Shown: one piece after another, positions 12,477 to 27,300 of the stretch
Layout: every line of letters begins with the position of its first letter
Numbering within the stretch: the first letter of the stretch is position 1
DNA from: Phorcus lineatus
Lineage: Eukaryota > Mollusca > Gastropoda > Trochida > Trochidae
Assembly (NCBI GenBank): GCA_921293015.1
Contig: OV121081.1
Span: 63,195,022 to 63,259,021, forward strand
DNA: 64,000 nucleotides
Reading direction: 5' to 3'
Notes under the pieces: model-generated
Told to the model about the DNA's origin: nothing
What the model saw: the letters and a program-made list of their open reading frames with translations, nothing else
The model's database searches: none
Program-made: the position numbers and the translations under genes

Positions 12477-15346
12477 CTGAAATGGAAATCATAAAGATAA
12501 TCAATAATTATTGATTTGTTGTATGTCATTCATGTCATTCGATATACTTAGAGCTCTATTGTCTTGGTATAATTGTGTTTATAATCCTGCAACTAATAAT
12601 TTATCTTGCCTTAGACAAGTGTTTCAAATTTGATAACTTGTCATTTTTCTATTTCAATTCTAATAATAAAACAAATGTCATTGAAATGAAATCTACATGC
12701 TCCACTACATTACGCGTGTAGATCTGACCAGGCTCCGTTACGTGAGCCGTCAGGTTTGCCTCTGACATAAATCAAATCAGCCAATCAGCGAATTCGCCCC
12801 GTAATCTGTGGTGCAGGCGAGTTGCATTTCGCTTGTACTCTTTTCAGATCTCGGAAACCAAAAACTTCCGACTGTTTTCCGAAAGTCAAACTGCCTAAAT
12901 ACCCGAATTAATGTATTTTATGTACATTCAATTTACCCTAGCTCGTTTTGTTGGACAAACAAGTGAAATCGAAGCTTTGGAGTTATCTTTCGCAAAGCAA
13001 AAACTGCATTCCTCAACGTTATCCTTTAGTAGACCGTATCAATCCAAATGCTTATTCTGGAAACAGTTACGTTGAATAAACGTCTTTTAGTTTGTAGTAA
13101 TCGTTGAATAATTTTAAATTATGTGAAACAAATTAACCATAAACATGCTGAAAAACAGAAACAACCAAAACATGTACACATACCAATACTAAGTTTCTTG
13201 ATAATTATATATTAGTCATATGCGACGTTTATATGCTAATGAGATTGACCCTTGTTTTGTCAAAGTCTGAAATGTTATAATTAAATCTGCTGGGTTAAAG
13301 CCTATTACCGGACAATTGCAAATAACTTTAACTTAGTCTGTTTTTGAAAATCGAAAATTCATAAGAGTTTCAATTTCTACTTGCGTGATTAATTGCAAGC
13401 TCTTTGAAGAGACGCGCGTTGTGAATGTTTGATGGTATCTGCGGCAAGTCAATGAGATTTAGAGGTCAAACGGAAGCAAAGGTTAACCTGGCGGCTTGAG
13501 TAAGGGAGCCCAGTGAGATTTATAATCTGCGTAACGTAGTGCAGCAATGTTTGACTTTATTTTGATGAGATTGATAATAAAACCTACCTGAAATATTTCA
13601 AAGCCCACGGCGTGTATCACACCCCCTTCTAAGGTCTCGTGACGTCGATACACCTGCAGGAGCGCCACGGCCAGCGGAAGTCGTCCGGAGTACCGCCTCT
13701 GTACACTCGCTGAGGAGTGAAGAAGTGATGCCATTGGTAAATACATACGAGATACTTGCTTATGAATACAGAGATTCTGCAGATTCTAGAACCTTCACTA
13801 GTTAGGTGTAGTGATTAAGGTCCGTCATTGCATGTAGGGATTTACTACATGAGGTCATGGTCAGTCGTGTTTCTTTGCTATCTTAGTTATATTGTCTGAA
13901 CTTATTTTTTATTTTCCTCCTGCATAAACGAATGAATACACGTGAAACATAATTCTCTAACTCAGTCAACAATATTTGCAAACCGATGCTGTCATCATAT
14001 TCTTTAACAAAAGTACCGCTAAAATGATTTTGTAATGGAGGTGCCCAAGAACGCGCGAAACCATCGCATATGTCCCGCAAATAAATGCTGGGTCAGCTCA
14101 ATTAATATTTCCTGACTTCGAAGTTGAGCAACATGAAACCTCGTAACTTACCTCAAAACGAATAATATTACAGCTGATTGTAACTAGGTGGACTCTGTAT
14201 CAACCCGTCTCAAAGAACAGATAACCTCCTCAACCCGTGGTCAAGGACAGATAACCTGGATCAATCCGTCGTCAAGATCAAATAAACTGCACCAGTCCGT
14301 CGTCAAGGACAGATAACCTGAATCAATCCGTCGTCAAGGACAGATAACCTGAATCAATCCGTCGTCAAGGACAGATAACCTGAATCAATCCGTCGTCAAG
14401 ATCAAATAAACTGCACCAGTCCGTCATCAAGGACAGATAACCTGAATCAATCCGTCGTAACGGTCAAATAAACTGCACCAGTCCGTCGTCAAGGACTGAT
14501 AACCTGAATCAATACGTCGTAACGGTCAAATAAACTGATAACCGTGCCAGCCCGACTTAAGGAGAGATAACCGGTATACCATCCTCAAGTACAGGCAACC
14601 AAATTAAACCTGACTTGCTGGTTATTATATGAATTTAAATACTATAGCATGGGTGAGTTGAAGCTCTCAAGTAAATATGAAGGTTTTGAGACAGGATGTG
14701 ATACGAAAACAGCAATATATCACTATCTATAAGCGTATCGTTTTGACATGTATTAATTGAACCACTGAAGTCTCTCATTACTATGACTTCGATTCTCTTC
14801 AACTTTAAACCACGGCTAGTTGTGAGGTTTATATAGACAGAGTAGTATTGATAGTCATGATTATAACATATAGATACTTGATTGATGACGTCTGTCACAG
14901 CCCTGACTTCTATTCGTTTAAGAATATATTTAACAATATATAATGTTTACATAAAAATGCTAATAACCTCCACTTAATATCTCACCAGAAAGTGTACAAC
15001 TTAAAATTATTGAGAGTGTGTACGGTTTACATAAGGCATCTGAAACATATTTGATTGATATGACATAGTAATAATTTGAATTGCTGAACCTTAACTGGTT
15101 CTACACAGCCACCCCAACCTTGCCGTTACCACGTTATCAGTCTGCTAGACGTGGACAGAAACACAGTAAATCAGTTACTAGTATTCGCTTAATGAAACAT
15201 TAACACTTTGAAGGTATTCGTAACGTATTAGCGCTTCGACAGACATGGCGTCAATTAGAACTCACAAGTTTGTTGAAAGGGAGATGAAATGACATTCCTT
15301 ACGTCATTCTGTCACACAGAGGTGTCTCAACTCAAATCTTCCCACG

Positions 15347-15396
<50 letters not shown>

Positions 15397-18300
15397 CGCG
15401 TGTGCTATAATTCATTTACTGCCATTAATGTGTTAAGACTGTTTTACCCCTTTAAGATTTTGACCAACGAGTGGGAATTAAGTATGCATAAGGACTATCT
15501 TGACATGGTCATTATCTTCTTTTCTGTACACTTGAAGACTGATGGATAAACCATCACCTTTGCAAATTACTAACAGTTGCTTGGTAACGGGTTCATGGTG
15601 ACCGCAGAATAAGAATCTTACAATATTGATGTCTGATTACTATGTTCAACCGTACCTAGGCTCTGATAAATGTCAAACATTTTCTGAATTTATTAAAAGG
15701 GACGCACTAATTTGGTATATCTAATGGGGAATATATGGATATTTCTGTTTCTAGAAGTTTAACAAATTCAAAATCAACATTCCCCTTCATGTGAAACTAA
15801 AGAACGAGACGTGAGGCCAGTTTCGTGTACTGGGACTGTGAAGATGTATATCACGATTTCAGTGTTCATACAATAAATGCAGTATTACATTAAAGAGACA
15901 CTCCGTGATTTTCATAACATATTATTTACCTTTGATGCGAACCTAAATGTCATATGTGGTGATATAATATCAAAAGATCTGAACTTTTCATGTCCAAAAG
16001 ACATATATATGACAAATACTGGTGTTCCATGAATATCTAAAAACAAGCCTTATAAATGCACAGAGGTGTAGAGGTATCACGTCAAATATACATGGATATT
16101 AGTTATATAACCTAACAAACACTATCAACTCCTAACTGACCTCCTGGCTGTTTCAGATAAGTCTCCAAAATTACGTTTGACTATTTGACGCGCGCCACTG
16201 TCCGGTTTTCGATCATAATTGCGACGTTCTGCCTTCATATTGTCCCTGTTAAAAACTCAATAAGTTTTAAAAGATGTCCTTTTAGTAACAGTCGATACTT
16301 CGCGATCAAATGACACCATTGATTAAGTTTGGCATATATGACTCAACCAACTCACGGAGTGGCTCTTTAAAGAAAAAAAATAAAGAGATAATTTCACATG
16401 ATTATTTGACAATACTCTTAAATCCTCATCGACAAGGGCCAGGTCACGTAGCAATAGGAGAATGGTGGACTCACCGTCGCTACAGATGGTGAGAAGGTAC
16501 TGCGGGTTTGTATGGAAGGAGTCGCACTCCAGCCAGCCGCCAGCATTCACCCCGCTCTGCCACCGGCCCTTGATAAACTTCTGGTACTCTGCCGCAGATC
16601 ACAAGCATAGATATAAACACTGCAACTTAACTTAACAATGATGCAGTCATCAGTTCTGTTGTTTATAATACATGCATAAAAATAAAAACTGTAACAATAT
16701 TGTCGTGTATTGGTGATTTGAATCTGTTTACCAAAGAGACACATGGAGAATTAAAACTGTCACATGACATTGACTTATTAATTTTTATATTGAGTTCACT
16801 GAATGTTGAAGGAAACGGAAGACAGGTGAGAGTGGAAGGATTCGAAGGAAACGGAAGACAGGTGTGAGTGGAAGGATTCGAAGGAAACGGAAGACAGGTG
16901 TGAGTGGAAGGATTCGAAGGAAACGGAAGACAGGTGTGAGTGGAAGGATTCGAAGGAAACGGAAGACAGGTGTGAGTGGAAGGACTGGTAGGGAATGGAA
17001 GGACTGGTAGGAAGTTGAAGACGTGTGATTGCAAGGAATGGTAGGGAGCGGAGGACAGCTGTGGGTGGAATGATTGGCAGGACACGAAAAAAGTTCGAGT
17101 GAATGTATTGGTAGGGAATTGAAGACACGTGTGAGTGGAAGGATTGGTAGGGTGTGGAAGACATGTGTGAGCGAATGTATTGGTAGGGAGTGGAAAACAC
17201 GTGTGAGTGGATGTATTGGTAGGGAGCTGAAGACACGTGTGAGAGGATGTAGTGGTAGGGAGTTGAAGACACGTGTGAGTGGAAGGACTGGTAGGGAATG
17301 GAAGGACTGGTAGGGAGTTGAAGACACGTGTGAGTGGATGTTTTGGTAGGGAGTGGAAGACACGTGTGAGTGGATGTTTTGGTAGGGAGTGGAAGACACG
17401 TGTGAGTGGATGTTTTGGTAGGGAGTGGAAGACACGTGTGAGTGGACGTTTTGGTAGGGAGTGGAAGACACGTGTGAGTGGATGTTTTGGTAGGGAGTGG
17501 AAGACACGTGTGAGTGGGAGGAGTGGTAGCCAGATGACGTGGCCTGGGTAAGCGGACGCCTCGGGTCGATGGAGAATGACATGCAGGAAGGTGTATGATT
17601 GTTGGGATAAATGGATGGATACATTTCATAAACACGTTTGGATAAAAGTAGTTTTGATGAATTATACATGGGCGTTTAGGGGACGAATCCATTGGGTATT
17701 TTTATGATATGGTGATTGAATTAGAAATGGACAAAATGCGTAGGATACAATGATTAATGTTAGATACATTATCTAAAACCTCATATAAATCTTCAAAAGC
17801 AATACAATTTGGATGCAGTTCCATACATCCGATGATATTTAATAGTAGAGAGAACTGAATAATAAATGGAAACGAAAATGACATTTAAAGCCCATTAGGA
17901 TTATCCCCGTGACTGATTTCAGGTTTTCCATCAACATACTATTTTTCCGATAGAAGTTAGTTCTCTTCTGATAAATGTCATATCTGAGTGATTTATCTCA
18001 CACTATTGCCTGGTTATTTAGCTTTTAAATCGAAGAATCAAGCAAATGCATTGAATATCATCATTAAAAAGCGTCTTTATATAACATATTGAACAGTGAA
18101 CACAAAATGCGGTGTAAATTGAATTTTTTTTTAATTTATAAAAATCTGCCACAGAACATCAGACAAGCATCCAATACTGAACTTAAAGTATTTATAAAGA
18201 ACCCAAAAAACAGCTTTGGTTGTTTTTATAAGAATGACCATGGAACTCGTATTAGGCCTTGTATGACATACAAAACCCCTTGTGCCCTACAACAGGATAC

Positions 18301-21300
18301 GTTACATAACCATAATTCCTTTTACAGGTCTCAGTGTTGGTAATGACTTGTGATAATCTGCTTGTATACCTGCTTTGTCGCTGATGCCGTCGTGGTCGAA
18401 GTCTGGAGACAAGTTACAGATGATCATGTTGCAGTACTCGCGTCTGAAGTCCTGGAATGACATCCAGAACTCGCCGTCATCTTGTGACGTCAGCTCGAGC
18501 TCCAGTTTGACGTCATCAGGGACCCGGTTCCACTCGTCGCCCCTGCAAATTGATCATGTTTGCCTGATACTGCTGCTAGAAGGACCCGATATTAGGAACT
18601 TGGTTTCAGAGTTCCACTTACAATTTTGAAAAAGTTTCCAAATCATGTCGTCGCACATCTAATGTATGTGATGAAGTTTCCAGTTGATTTTATTTTCGTG
18701 ACTCCACCTTAATCAATTTGAACTAAAATCATTAACGCTTTTGCAATCTTACGTTCTTGATAGACGGGTAAAGCTGACATCACTATCAACACCATATGTT
18801 TCCTATTTCTGAAGCGACCGAGACACAAGCGTAAACACTATTTCCTACTAAAACACGTTCCACAACAAAGTATTTCCAATACGGTATGATAGGAATTAAA
18901 CGTCTCCAACTAAGTGGAGAGTTGGCAGAGTTTGAAGAGCATTTTTGAAATGCTTAATCTGTAACAAAGATACTTGATATTAAATTATATTCGACGGTTG
19001 ATATACGGTATAAATTCTTCTATCACAAATCGAAAAATTGACATTGTTGAAATCTTGTATGCGTGTAAGCCGACTTATAGAAGTATGTATATAATCATGG
19101 AAACAAAAGCTTCTTGAAATATCTTTATGCTATAACCTCTTCACTATCTGAGGTCAAATGAAATAATCATTACACGTTACACACCGTTGCACAGGCACTA
19201 AAGAATATTAAACCAAACTTATTTCCATGGAAATAGGAAAGTTTGGTTGATCTAACAATTGCTTCATATCATAATGAACTTCTATAGAATTGCAGCTCCA
19301 ATGACAAACTATTTAATGATAAGCTAAGAAGAAGGTCCAATGGAAGTATGACTGAGGAAAAAATTGCTATTTGTCTTTTTCTAGTGCATGATACCTATTA
19401 GAAATATGTTTTGCTATTATGTTGCTTGATGGTATCTTAAATTGTCCATAAACCTTCTAAAGAAAGACATTAGGTAAAGAATTACCTGCATAAATCAATA
19501 GTCCACATCATTAGTGCTGAATCATAAAGCGATAGAACCAATTGTTCAAATAAATCGTCTATTTTTAGCTCAAATGAGACAATTTAAAAAATGTAATTAT
19601 CTTACTTTCAATATAATTAATTGATAAGTGGCATTAACTAAAATCATAACCTCTTACATATGTTATTAGCATAAAGTCTGTCCATTAACCGGTTACTTTA
19701 TGTATTTTACCAAGTATTATGTATTCTACCAAGTATGATGTATTCTACCAAGTATTATGTATTCTACCAACTATTATGTACTCTACCAACTATTATGTAT
19801 TCTACCAACTATTATGTATTCCAACAACTTATGTATTCTACCAACTATTATGTATTCTACCAACTAGTATCTGTTCATCGTTTTCTAAACCAGATCACTT
19901 CAATTTCTATCCGTAGTCTACAAGTATGTTTCACATTCTATCGCACGGGTCCATATTACAGGGCCTATTTTCACTTACCTTAAACCAACCTTATCTTTAC
20001 AGTTCATCATTAAGTCGACTTTAAGTACGCCCCTTACTCAAACGCGACTGAACTCTCGATCTTCTCTCTCGACCGTCATACTAAATGTTGAACCATTGCT
20101 AAAGCTGTTTTGTATTGAAAAGCCTCAACCATTTAAGGTCTTAAGTTGGAATATTAGAGATGAATTTAAGACATAAAACTTCCTACATGTAGGCAATTGA
20201 CGTTTTCCGTAAGAGTACTCTAGTACTTAAAAAGCAGGAGGTGTAAATTGTAAACTAAATTGCAAACAATAAAAAGGACAAAACTCTCAAAAATAGAAAT
20301 GAAACAGTTTCTTTTAACACAATAATCCCCTCAATGAAACATCAATGAAAAAGGGTATTCTTCAATTTTATAAAAACACTCGGTCACATTTCAACCCACA
20401 CAAGACCGCCTGATTCTACAAAACCTCTACAAAAAGGCAATATTTCTTAATCTTTTTTGCTTTTAGGACAATTATAAAGCTAATGAACCTTTTTGCTTGT
20501 TAGATAACTTTAAAGCTAAGAACCTTTTTGGTTTAGGACATCTATAAAGTTAATGAATCCTTCTGCTTGTATGACATCTATTAAGCTAATGAACCCTTTT
20601 GTTTTAGGACATCTATAAAGCTAAAGAATCCTTTTGCTTGTATGACATATTTTAAGCTAATGAACCCTTTTGCTTGTATGACATCTATAAAGCTAAAGAA
20701 TCCTTTTGCTTGTATGACATCTATAAAGCTAATGAACCCTTTTGCTTGTATGACATCTATAAAGCTAATGAACCCTTTTGCTTGTATGACATCTATAAAG
20801 CTAATGAACCCTTTTGCTTGTATGACATCTATAAAGCTAATGAACCCTTTTGCTTGTATGGCATCTATAAAGCTAATGAACCCTTTTGCTTGTATGACAT
20901 CTATAAAGCTAATGAACCCTTTTGCTTGTATGACATCTATAAAGCTAATGAACCCTTTTGCTTGTATGACATCTATAAAGCTAAAGAATCCTTTTGCTTG
21001 TATGACATCTATTAAGCTAATGAACCCTTTTGTTTGTAAAACATATTCTAAGCTAATGATTAATGAACCCTTTTGCTTCTAAGATATATATTAAGCTAAT
21101 TAACCTTTTGCTTGTAAGACATACTTTAAGCTAATGAACCCTTTTGCTTCTAAGACATCTATTAAGCTAATGAACCTTTTGTTTGTAGGTCATCTATAGA
21201 GCTAAAGAGTGATCATGAACCCCTTTTGCTTTTCAGATAAATGATGATCACAGATATAAAGAAGGTGTTATTTTCTCACAGATTCTTCATTGCTTGGAGC

Positions 21301-24300
21301 CCAACGCTCTGATTAGAACAAAATAATTTATGGAAAACTACGAACAAACGGATGTTTTCATGTTTGGCTTTGATACCTTCCCACATATCACGTGTGCTGA
21401 TATGAATCTAAATTCCAAATTCCAAACATTAATATCTAACAGAAAGCCAAAGAGACTGATCCCTATTTCCATGTATGTGCAGCAGCCAAGGTCACACGTC
21501 CAAGATTCATGGGTAGAGGTTGCTTAACCTTCTAAAAGCGATCCACCTCGTACATTCATCCTATGTGTGGTAATCAAGTTCAACTATGGCCAGCGCTAGC
21601 TACGAAATATTTTCCGGTTTCGAAAAAACATCACGGCGTTTATCTTTATACTTGAAATATTTGAACAGATTGCAATTGATTTGATAATATTCACAACAAA
21701 CTTTTCCCGTGAATGGACTACCATTTATATAGTTTAGTAAATAGGGTCCATTCAAGCAGATTGCCCTTCCCATTTTAGAAAGTTTAAGGAAATAGGGCCG
21801 AATGACAAAACATGGCCTAATGCATGAGCAGTGATGCTATACTACAATCATGGTATAATCTAAGATGATGTGGATTTATCCGGGCCAATACTAGAAGGTT
21901 CAATTAGCTGATTAGGACAGGGGACATATTCTGACACTGACAGTGATTAACCAACTTCCTAGCAAGGCAAAATTGGCGACAGTCCTATTCATTCGTTGAA
22001 TTAAGCCTTGTCGTGCCGTTTTAAACCTTTATGCCTGAACGTGATAGTCCAATATAATGGTTGCATTTGAACACCGTAGAGAGCGCTGCACACAAACCAC
22101 GAACTTGGTTCCAAGCATCAAGGTGGTAACCAGCCAGTAATGGAAACAAGTGCGAATTATGCCTTGCAAGGGAAGACAGAGAAGTGATAAGTCTCACCCG
22201 TCGCACCAGGCGCCCTCCCACTCCGTGTCCCCCCAGGGATTGCGCACCCGGATCAGCTTGGCGGTGGAGTCTTGATGGGGTATCTCCTCGACCCCCGTGA
22301 TCACATACGAGTGGTTGGAGATCATCCCCTTCCTCTCCTGCTCGGCTCTCTCCTCCTTGTCCTGGGGATACAAAGACACGCCCAGGAGTCATTGGAAGGT
22401 AGGTTAGTAAGTGGACATTGGGGGGAAAAGCATCTTTATACGCCTATAGGAGTCTTATCAATACCCCAAATTTCTCTCCTGTCTTTCATTGGTTTTATCT
22501 AAATAAGAAATGATGACGGAGATAACGTAAATAAATGAAGAACAGAAAACAGAAGTTATTTAAGGGTACGGACACTGCCTTGTAAGGCAAGAACACACTC
22601 AAGTCAGCAAGTTTACCTCGACAAGACTTGGCAGTCAAATCCTCTCCGTATGCATAATTAAAGTGGTGTTGCATAATTACTTTCACGAGTGAAGGAGAAA
22701 CAGTTCCAAAGGAGTTCTCAGGTATCTTACTTATTGCACACCATGGATATAACATCTTGCGAAATTAGCATCTTCCAAAGTAGGAGAAACATCTTAAATG
22801 AATACTTATTAATAAGTATTGTTTGTTTGCCTTTCTGAATTTATCTTGAGGCATAATCGGTTATTTTTAAAAGGTAAGCATTACAATTAAAAAATTGTAA
22901 TTCATATCACATCTGTATGATGTCCCTCTGCCTTCATATGTTCATCAAAATTGTAAAGTGAGTTAAAACAGTTCGAGCATGGTATAAGAAGGGACCCACC
23001 ACGCTGAGACAGCCAATGACGGCGCCACACTGGAATGCAGCCCTGATGAGGTAGAAGTCGTGATCCCTCAGATCCACTGGGTTGTACCACTCAGCCAGGC
23101 CTCCCGTCAGATCCGTGAATGCGTCGGCTTCGAACCCATACTCAAGAGCCTCGTAAGAATGGTTCAGTCTGTGCAAGCAGGGAAATATGGTTTTACACAA
23201 TTTGAGATATTAGAAGCCGCAAGTATCCACTCTCAATCGAAACTACTGGCGGCAACTTTACTATGAACACCTTTTAAACATTTAAGGCAGGGAAATTAGG
23301 GGACATGTACCTTTCGTTTGAAATCTGCTTCTGTGATTACAACAGACTGCCTGGAAGTTGGTAACATTTATTTTTGGCAAAACTTAACATTCCAACAAAC
23401 AAATTGAATCAGCTTTGCGAATCTACTGCATCAGCATATTTCTGCCCGAAAAGCTCCTACATTTCCTCGAACAATCCGATCTTTAATCCGGGTACTGCCG
23501 TGTTCGACGGAAGTCATGTCATTGGCTAGTTACATATAGAGCGCAAACAGAGATGGGGTGATGTTAGACCAAAGGACTTACTTGGCGTACACCTTTTCCA
23601 CTAGAGAGACCAAAGGACTTACTTGGCGTACGCCTTCACTCGAGAGACCAAAGGACTTACTTGGCGTACGCCTTCTCCACTAGAGAGACCAAAGGACTTA
23701 CTTGGCGTACGCCTTCTCCACAAGAGAGACCAAATGACTTACTTGGCGTACGCCTTCTCCACTCGAGAGACCAAAGGACTTACTTGGCGTACGCCTTCTC
23801 AACTAGAGAGACCAAAGGACTTACTTGGCGTACGCCTTCTCCACTAGAGAGACCAAAGGACTTACTTAGCGTACGCCTTCTCCACTAGAGAGACCAAAGG
23901 ACTTACTTGGCGTACGCCTTCTCCATTAGAGAGACCAAAGGACTTACTTGGCGTACGCCTTCTTCACTAGAGAGACCAAAGGACTTACTTAGCGTACGCC
24001 TTCTCCACTAGAGAGACCAAAGGACTTACTTGGCGTACGCCTTCTCCACTAGAGAGACCCAGAACTCGTCAGGGTCCGAGGAGTGAGCGAAGAGGATGCT
24101 CCCGTCCACAGTTGGAAGCATGTCGTCGATGATGACGTCGATCCACTCCCCGAACTGCCAGAACCTACAGTGGAATCGTCCGTCATACGCTTCTGTTCCG
24201 AATGTGTTGTCCTCAGGAATGATCTGCAGATCAAAAACAGTTTTTAGTCATCTCAGGCCATCAGACATGATTCCTTATTGTTTGTGGTCCTTACTTCATT

Positions 24301-27300
24301 AGGCATTGATGTTCTTACAGATGTTACGTATCTATCTTACCTAGCAGGTTCTGTTACTAGGATTGTACTTTCTATGCGAGAAAGACCGAATGCTGATTGG
24401 TTGCAAAGCGAGCATTCAACTTGTTCCGTTAACTGTAAGAGGATTGGAACTACAAGACAGGTGCGATATGTCTCTAACTTATATACACGAGACAGAAGTC
24501 AGTCGAAGAGGTACGATTCTTACCCAGCGGGCACAAATATGCCAGGTATTAAAGGACCGAGACTTCAAAACAAATACCTTTTCTTTTCGGGAATGAATCT
24601 GATAAACCTAGTTGTGGTAGTGATTGTTTTTAAAGTATACCTTTCCAACAACATTAAAAGTAGAATTTATCCTGCATTGATTTAAGATTTTCATAGTAAA
24701 TACTTGAAAAAATAACTTTCATGAATCAATACAATATCACAAACGAACAATTTCAAAGAATCAATATTTTGTAAAAAAAATATTCGTTTACGGGTTAATT
24801 ACCTACAGGAAGATGTCACCTTACTTTGACACAATACACCTGTAGTTGTAAATGGCGTCGCTCTGGCGTTGGCGTACAACGTTTCTTTAAGTTCGCCAAC
24901 AAACCATGTGGGGTTTTTTCTAATAACTATAATTTAGAAAATTTATTATGTAATTTAAAGATATTAATCATTTATTGCTTTATAAGATATAATATTTCAT
25001 CGATCGTAAAATATTTCAACAAGTACTCGTTACTGGTTCGTAAACACGTGCAAATTATTCAAACAAAAATAGCAATTTACTTAAACGTCGAGTGATAAAT
25101 AATTCATTCTTTGCGTTATATCCGGAAGCATTTATCTATTGGGATCGCATGACTCCGTGGTTAGATGTTTACACACGCTATCATATTCCACTAAAAACAA
25201 TCGTGTTTTGAAGACTTTTTGTTTTCATTTTCGAGTACCTTTTAGGACTAATTACCCTAATCAAGATCTGTACATATTTGACTGTTCATTATTAAAGTGC
25301 AAACGCTTGAATTTGTTATCTATAGAGATTTGTATAATCTAGTGTTTAATCGTACAGTGTACACACCCTCCAGCAAAACACAAACATCGCACACATTTAA
25401 TCGATGCCACAATCTCCATAATGACAATGGACTCGTGGGTCATTATACAAGCACATGTACCGGCCTGCACTGATAGATTGTCTACTGCCTACCGAGTAAA
25501 CAGTCCATACAACGTTCTCGCCTTGAGATGAAATTAGTTGTTAATCCTGTAGTATCATAACACCGTGCAACACGGGTACAGATCTAGTTCCATATCCGGG
25601 CAACGTCCCTCAGTCTCTCTAGGGGGTCTCTGTTGCTATGGTGCATACAATCATAAGCCAAGTTTAGCCTTTGGCAAATGATATGAAAATAACAACAATT
25701 CGCTATATCCGAACAAAGTGAGTCGCACACATAGCAAATATGGTTATTTGTAATCTGTAGCAGAAAGCTTAACTTTGTGTATATGAATGAAGCCGACCAT
25801 TATCATAATGAATTATATGTCTTTATAATATCAATCCACATGAGTGTACTCTACCTAGGTATATACTCCCTACTACCCATTGTCTGTTAAACTTTACAAA
25901 CATTGTTATTTCACTCAGTGAAAATACGGATTTCATCTTCAAAGATTAATAGCGTATTTGACCATTGAAATTTGGTAAATCATTTTCAATCCATCATTGA
26001 AATTTGACATGATTTGTTTGGGTTTGTCTTTGACTAACCAAAACATAATATAAAACTATTATCAAATTGAGTTATATTAACTTTTTAATTGAAGCATGAT
26101 TCAATATTATCTTGCACTTGATGACTGACTTGATGTAACTGATTAAAATAATTGCGTGTGACAGAGCGATTTCTGCCGATGATTGTGTACGTAATTACAA
26201 ACACAATCCTAAGGTCTGTTGTCGGCGTTATGCTCTTACAAGTAGTATTATTGCCAAGCAGTAGAACAGAATTTTACACCCTTGATACTTAGTTTTTTCT
26301 TCTACTTTAATTACAGTTTAATCAGAAAGAGGACCATTGTCTGCAGCTCTATTCAAAACCTTGTTTGTTACCTCGTTTAGCCATTACATGAAAATTTAAA
26401 TAAGAAACATATCTCACAGAAATTGATAAAAAAAATATACATCTTCAATTTTCATTCCATTTTTAGACTGTCATTACTTAGGGGAATAGAACATGTGTTT
26501 ATTTTTCATCATGTGACCGGATGTACCAGTCATTTAACAATACTTCAGTTAAAACTTATACACGTACACATATTTACAAATTTATTTGACAAACCATGAC
26601 TCTTTTATATCTGAAATAATATATATATATTAATATTTATTCCAGTGTTTTTCCATATGCCCAAGACCGTCTCTAAATATATCCATCAGACGTTATAAAC
26701 CGGTATCCCATGCTACCCTATAGGTGACTCTGCTGGATGGTGAGGGGCATCTGTATAATCATGGAAGTATAACATGTCAATGAAATACAAATCGTGACTT
26801 TCGAAAAATTGTTTTTCGAAAAAAGAGATAATTCACATCAAACACTAATGCCACATCGTGACATCAAAGCAACTTGTGATTGTGATGTGATCACCGTGTG
26901 AGGTTTTCGACATGAAGTGGTCTAATTTTATTCTAACAATCATCAATATTAAACGGAAGTGTAGTCGAACTGTATGCAATCACAAAGCTCTTTGCAGGCT
27001 TTGAACACAAAGGAAACGATATAATTTTGAATGGATATCAGTAGAATTGCCTTTATGTGATGAGTGAGTAAGTTGCGTGTCTGGTCATGGCAAGTTGATG
27101 AAGCATTCATGTTGTAAAATTGAAAAGGTCGACAGAGTTGATTAACAGGAAGTGATTTATGTTGCTGACGAAACCTTCGTTCTTCGTATGATATATATGA
27201 GACTAAATAGAGGACATTAAACATTTTCAGTGTTTTATAAAACATATCACAGCGCGTTTATATTCTGTTAGTAAGAGATTTGGAGGTTCTGGTCTCCAGG

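Noticed and set aside
16663..17692. Long overlapping minus-strand open frames up to 298 aa, rich in [12 protein letters not shown] repeats
   Set aside because: They are translations of a 36-bp minisatellite; frames stay open in several registers only because the unit is divisible by three.
18089..18343. 84-aa plus-strand open frame with [10 protein letters not shown], faintly like LINE C-termini
   Set aside because: Too short and AT-rich, with no other retrotransposon sequence nearby.
20642..21082. 146-aa open frame of repeated [10 protein letters not shown]
   Set aside because: Generated by the 36-bp array, with a second open frame in the same DNA and no homology.
23623..23888. Plus-strand open frames across the 41-bp calpain array
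   Set aside because: Antisense shadows of the repeated exon end; the coding strand is minus.
14200..24062. CRISPR array
   Set aside because: The direct repeats are head-to-tail without unique spacers and lie in introns of a eukaryotic gene.
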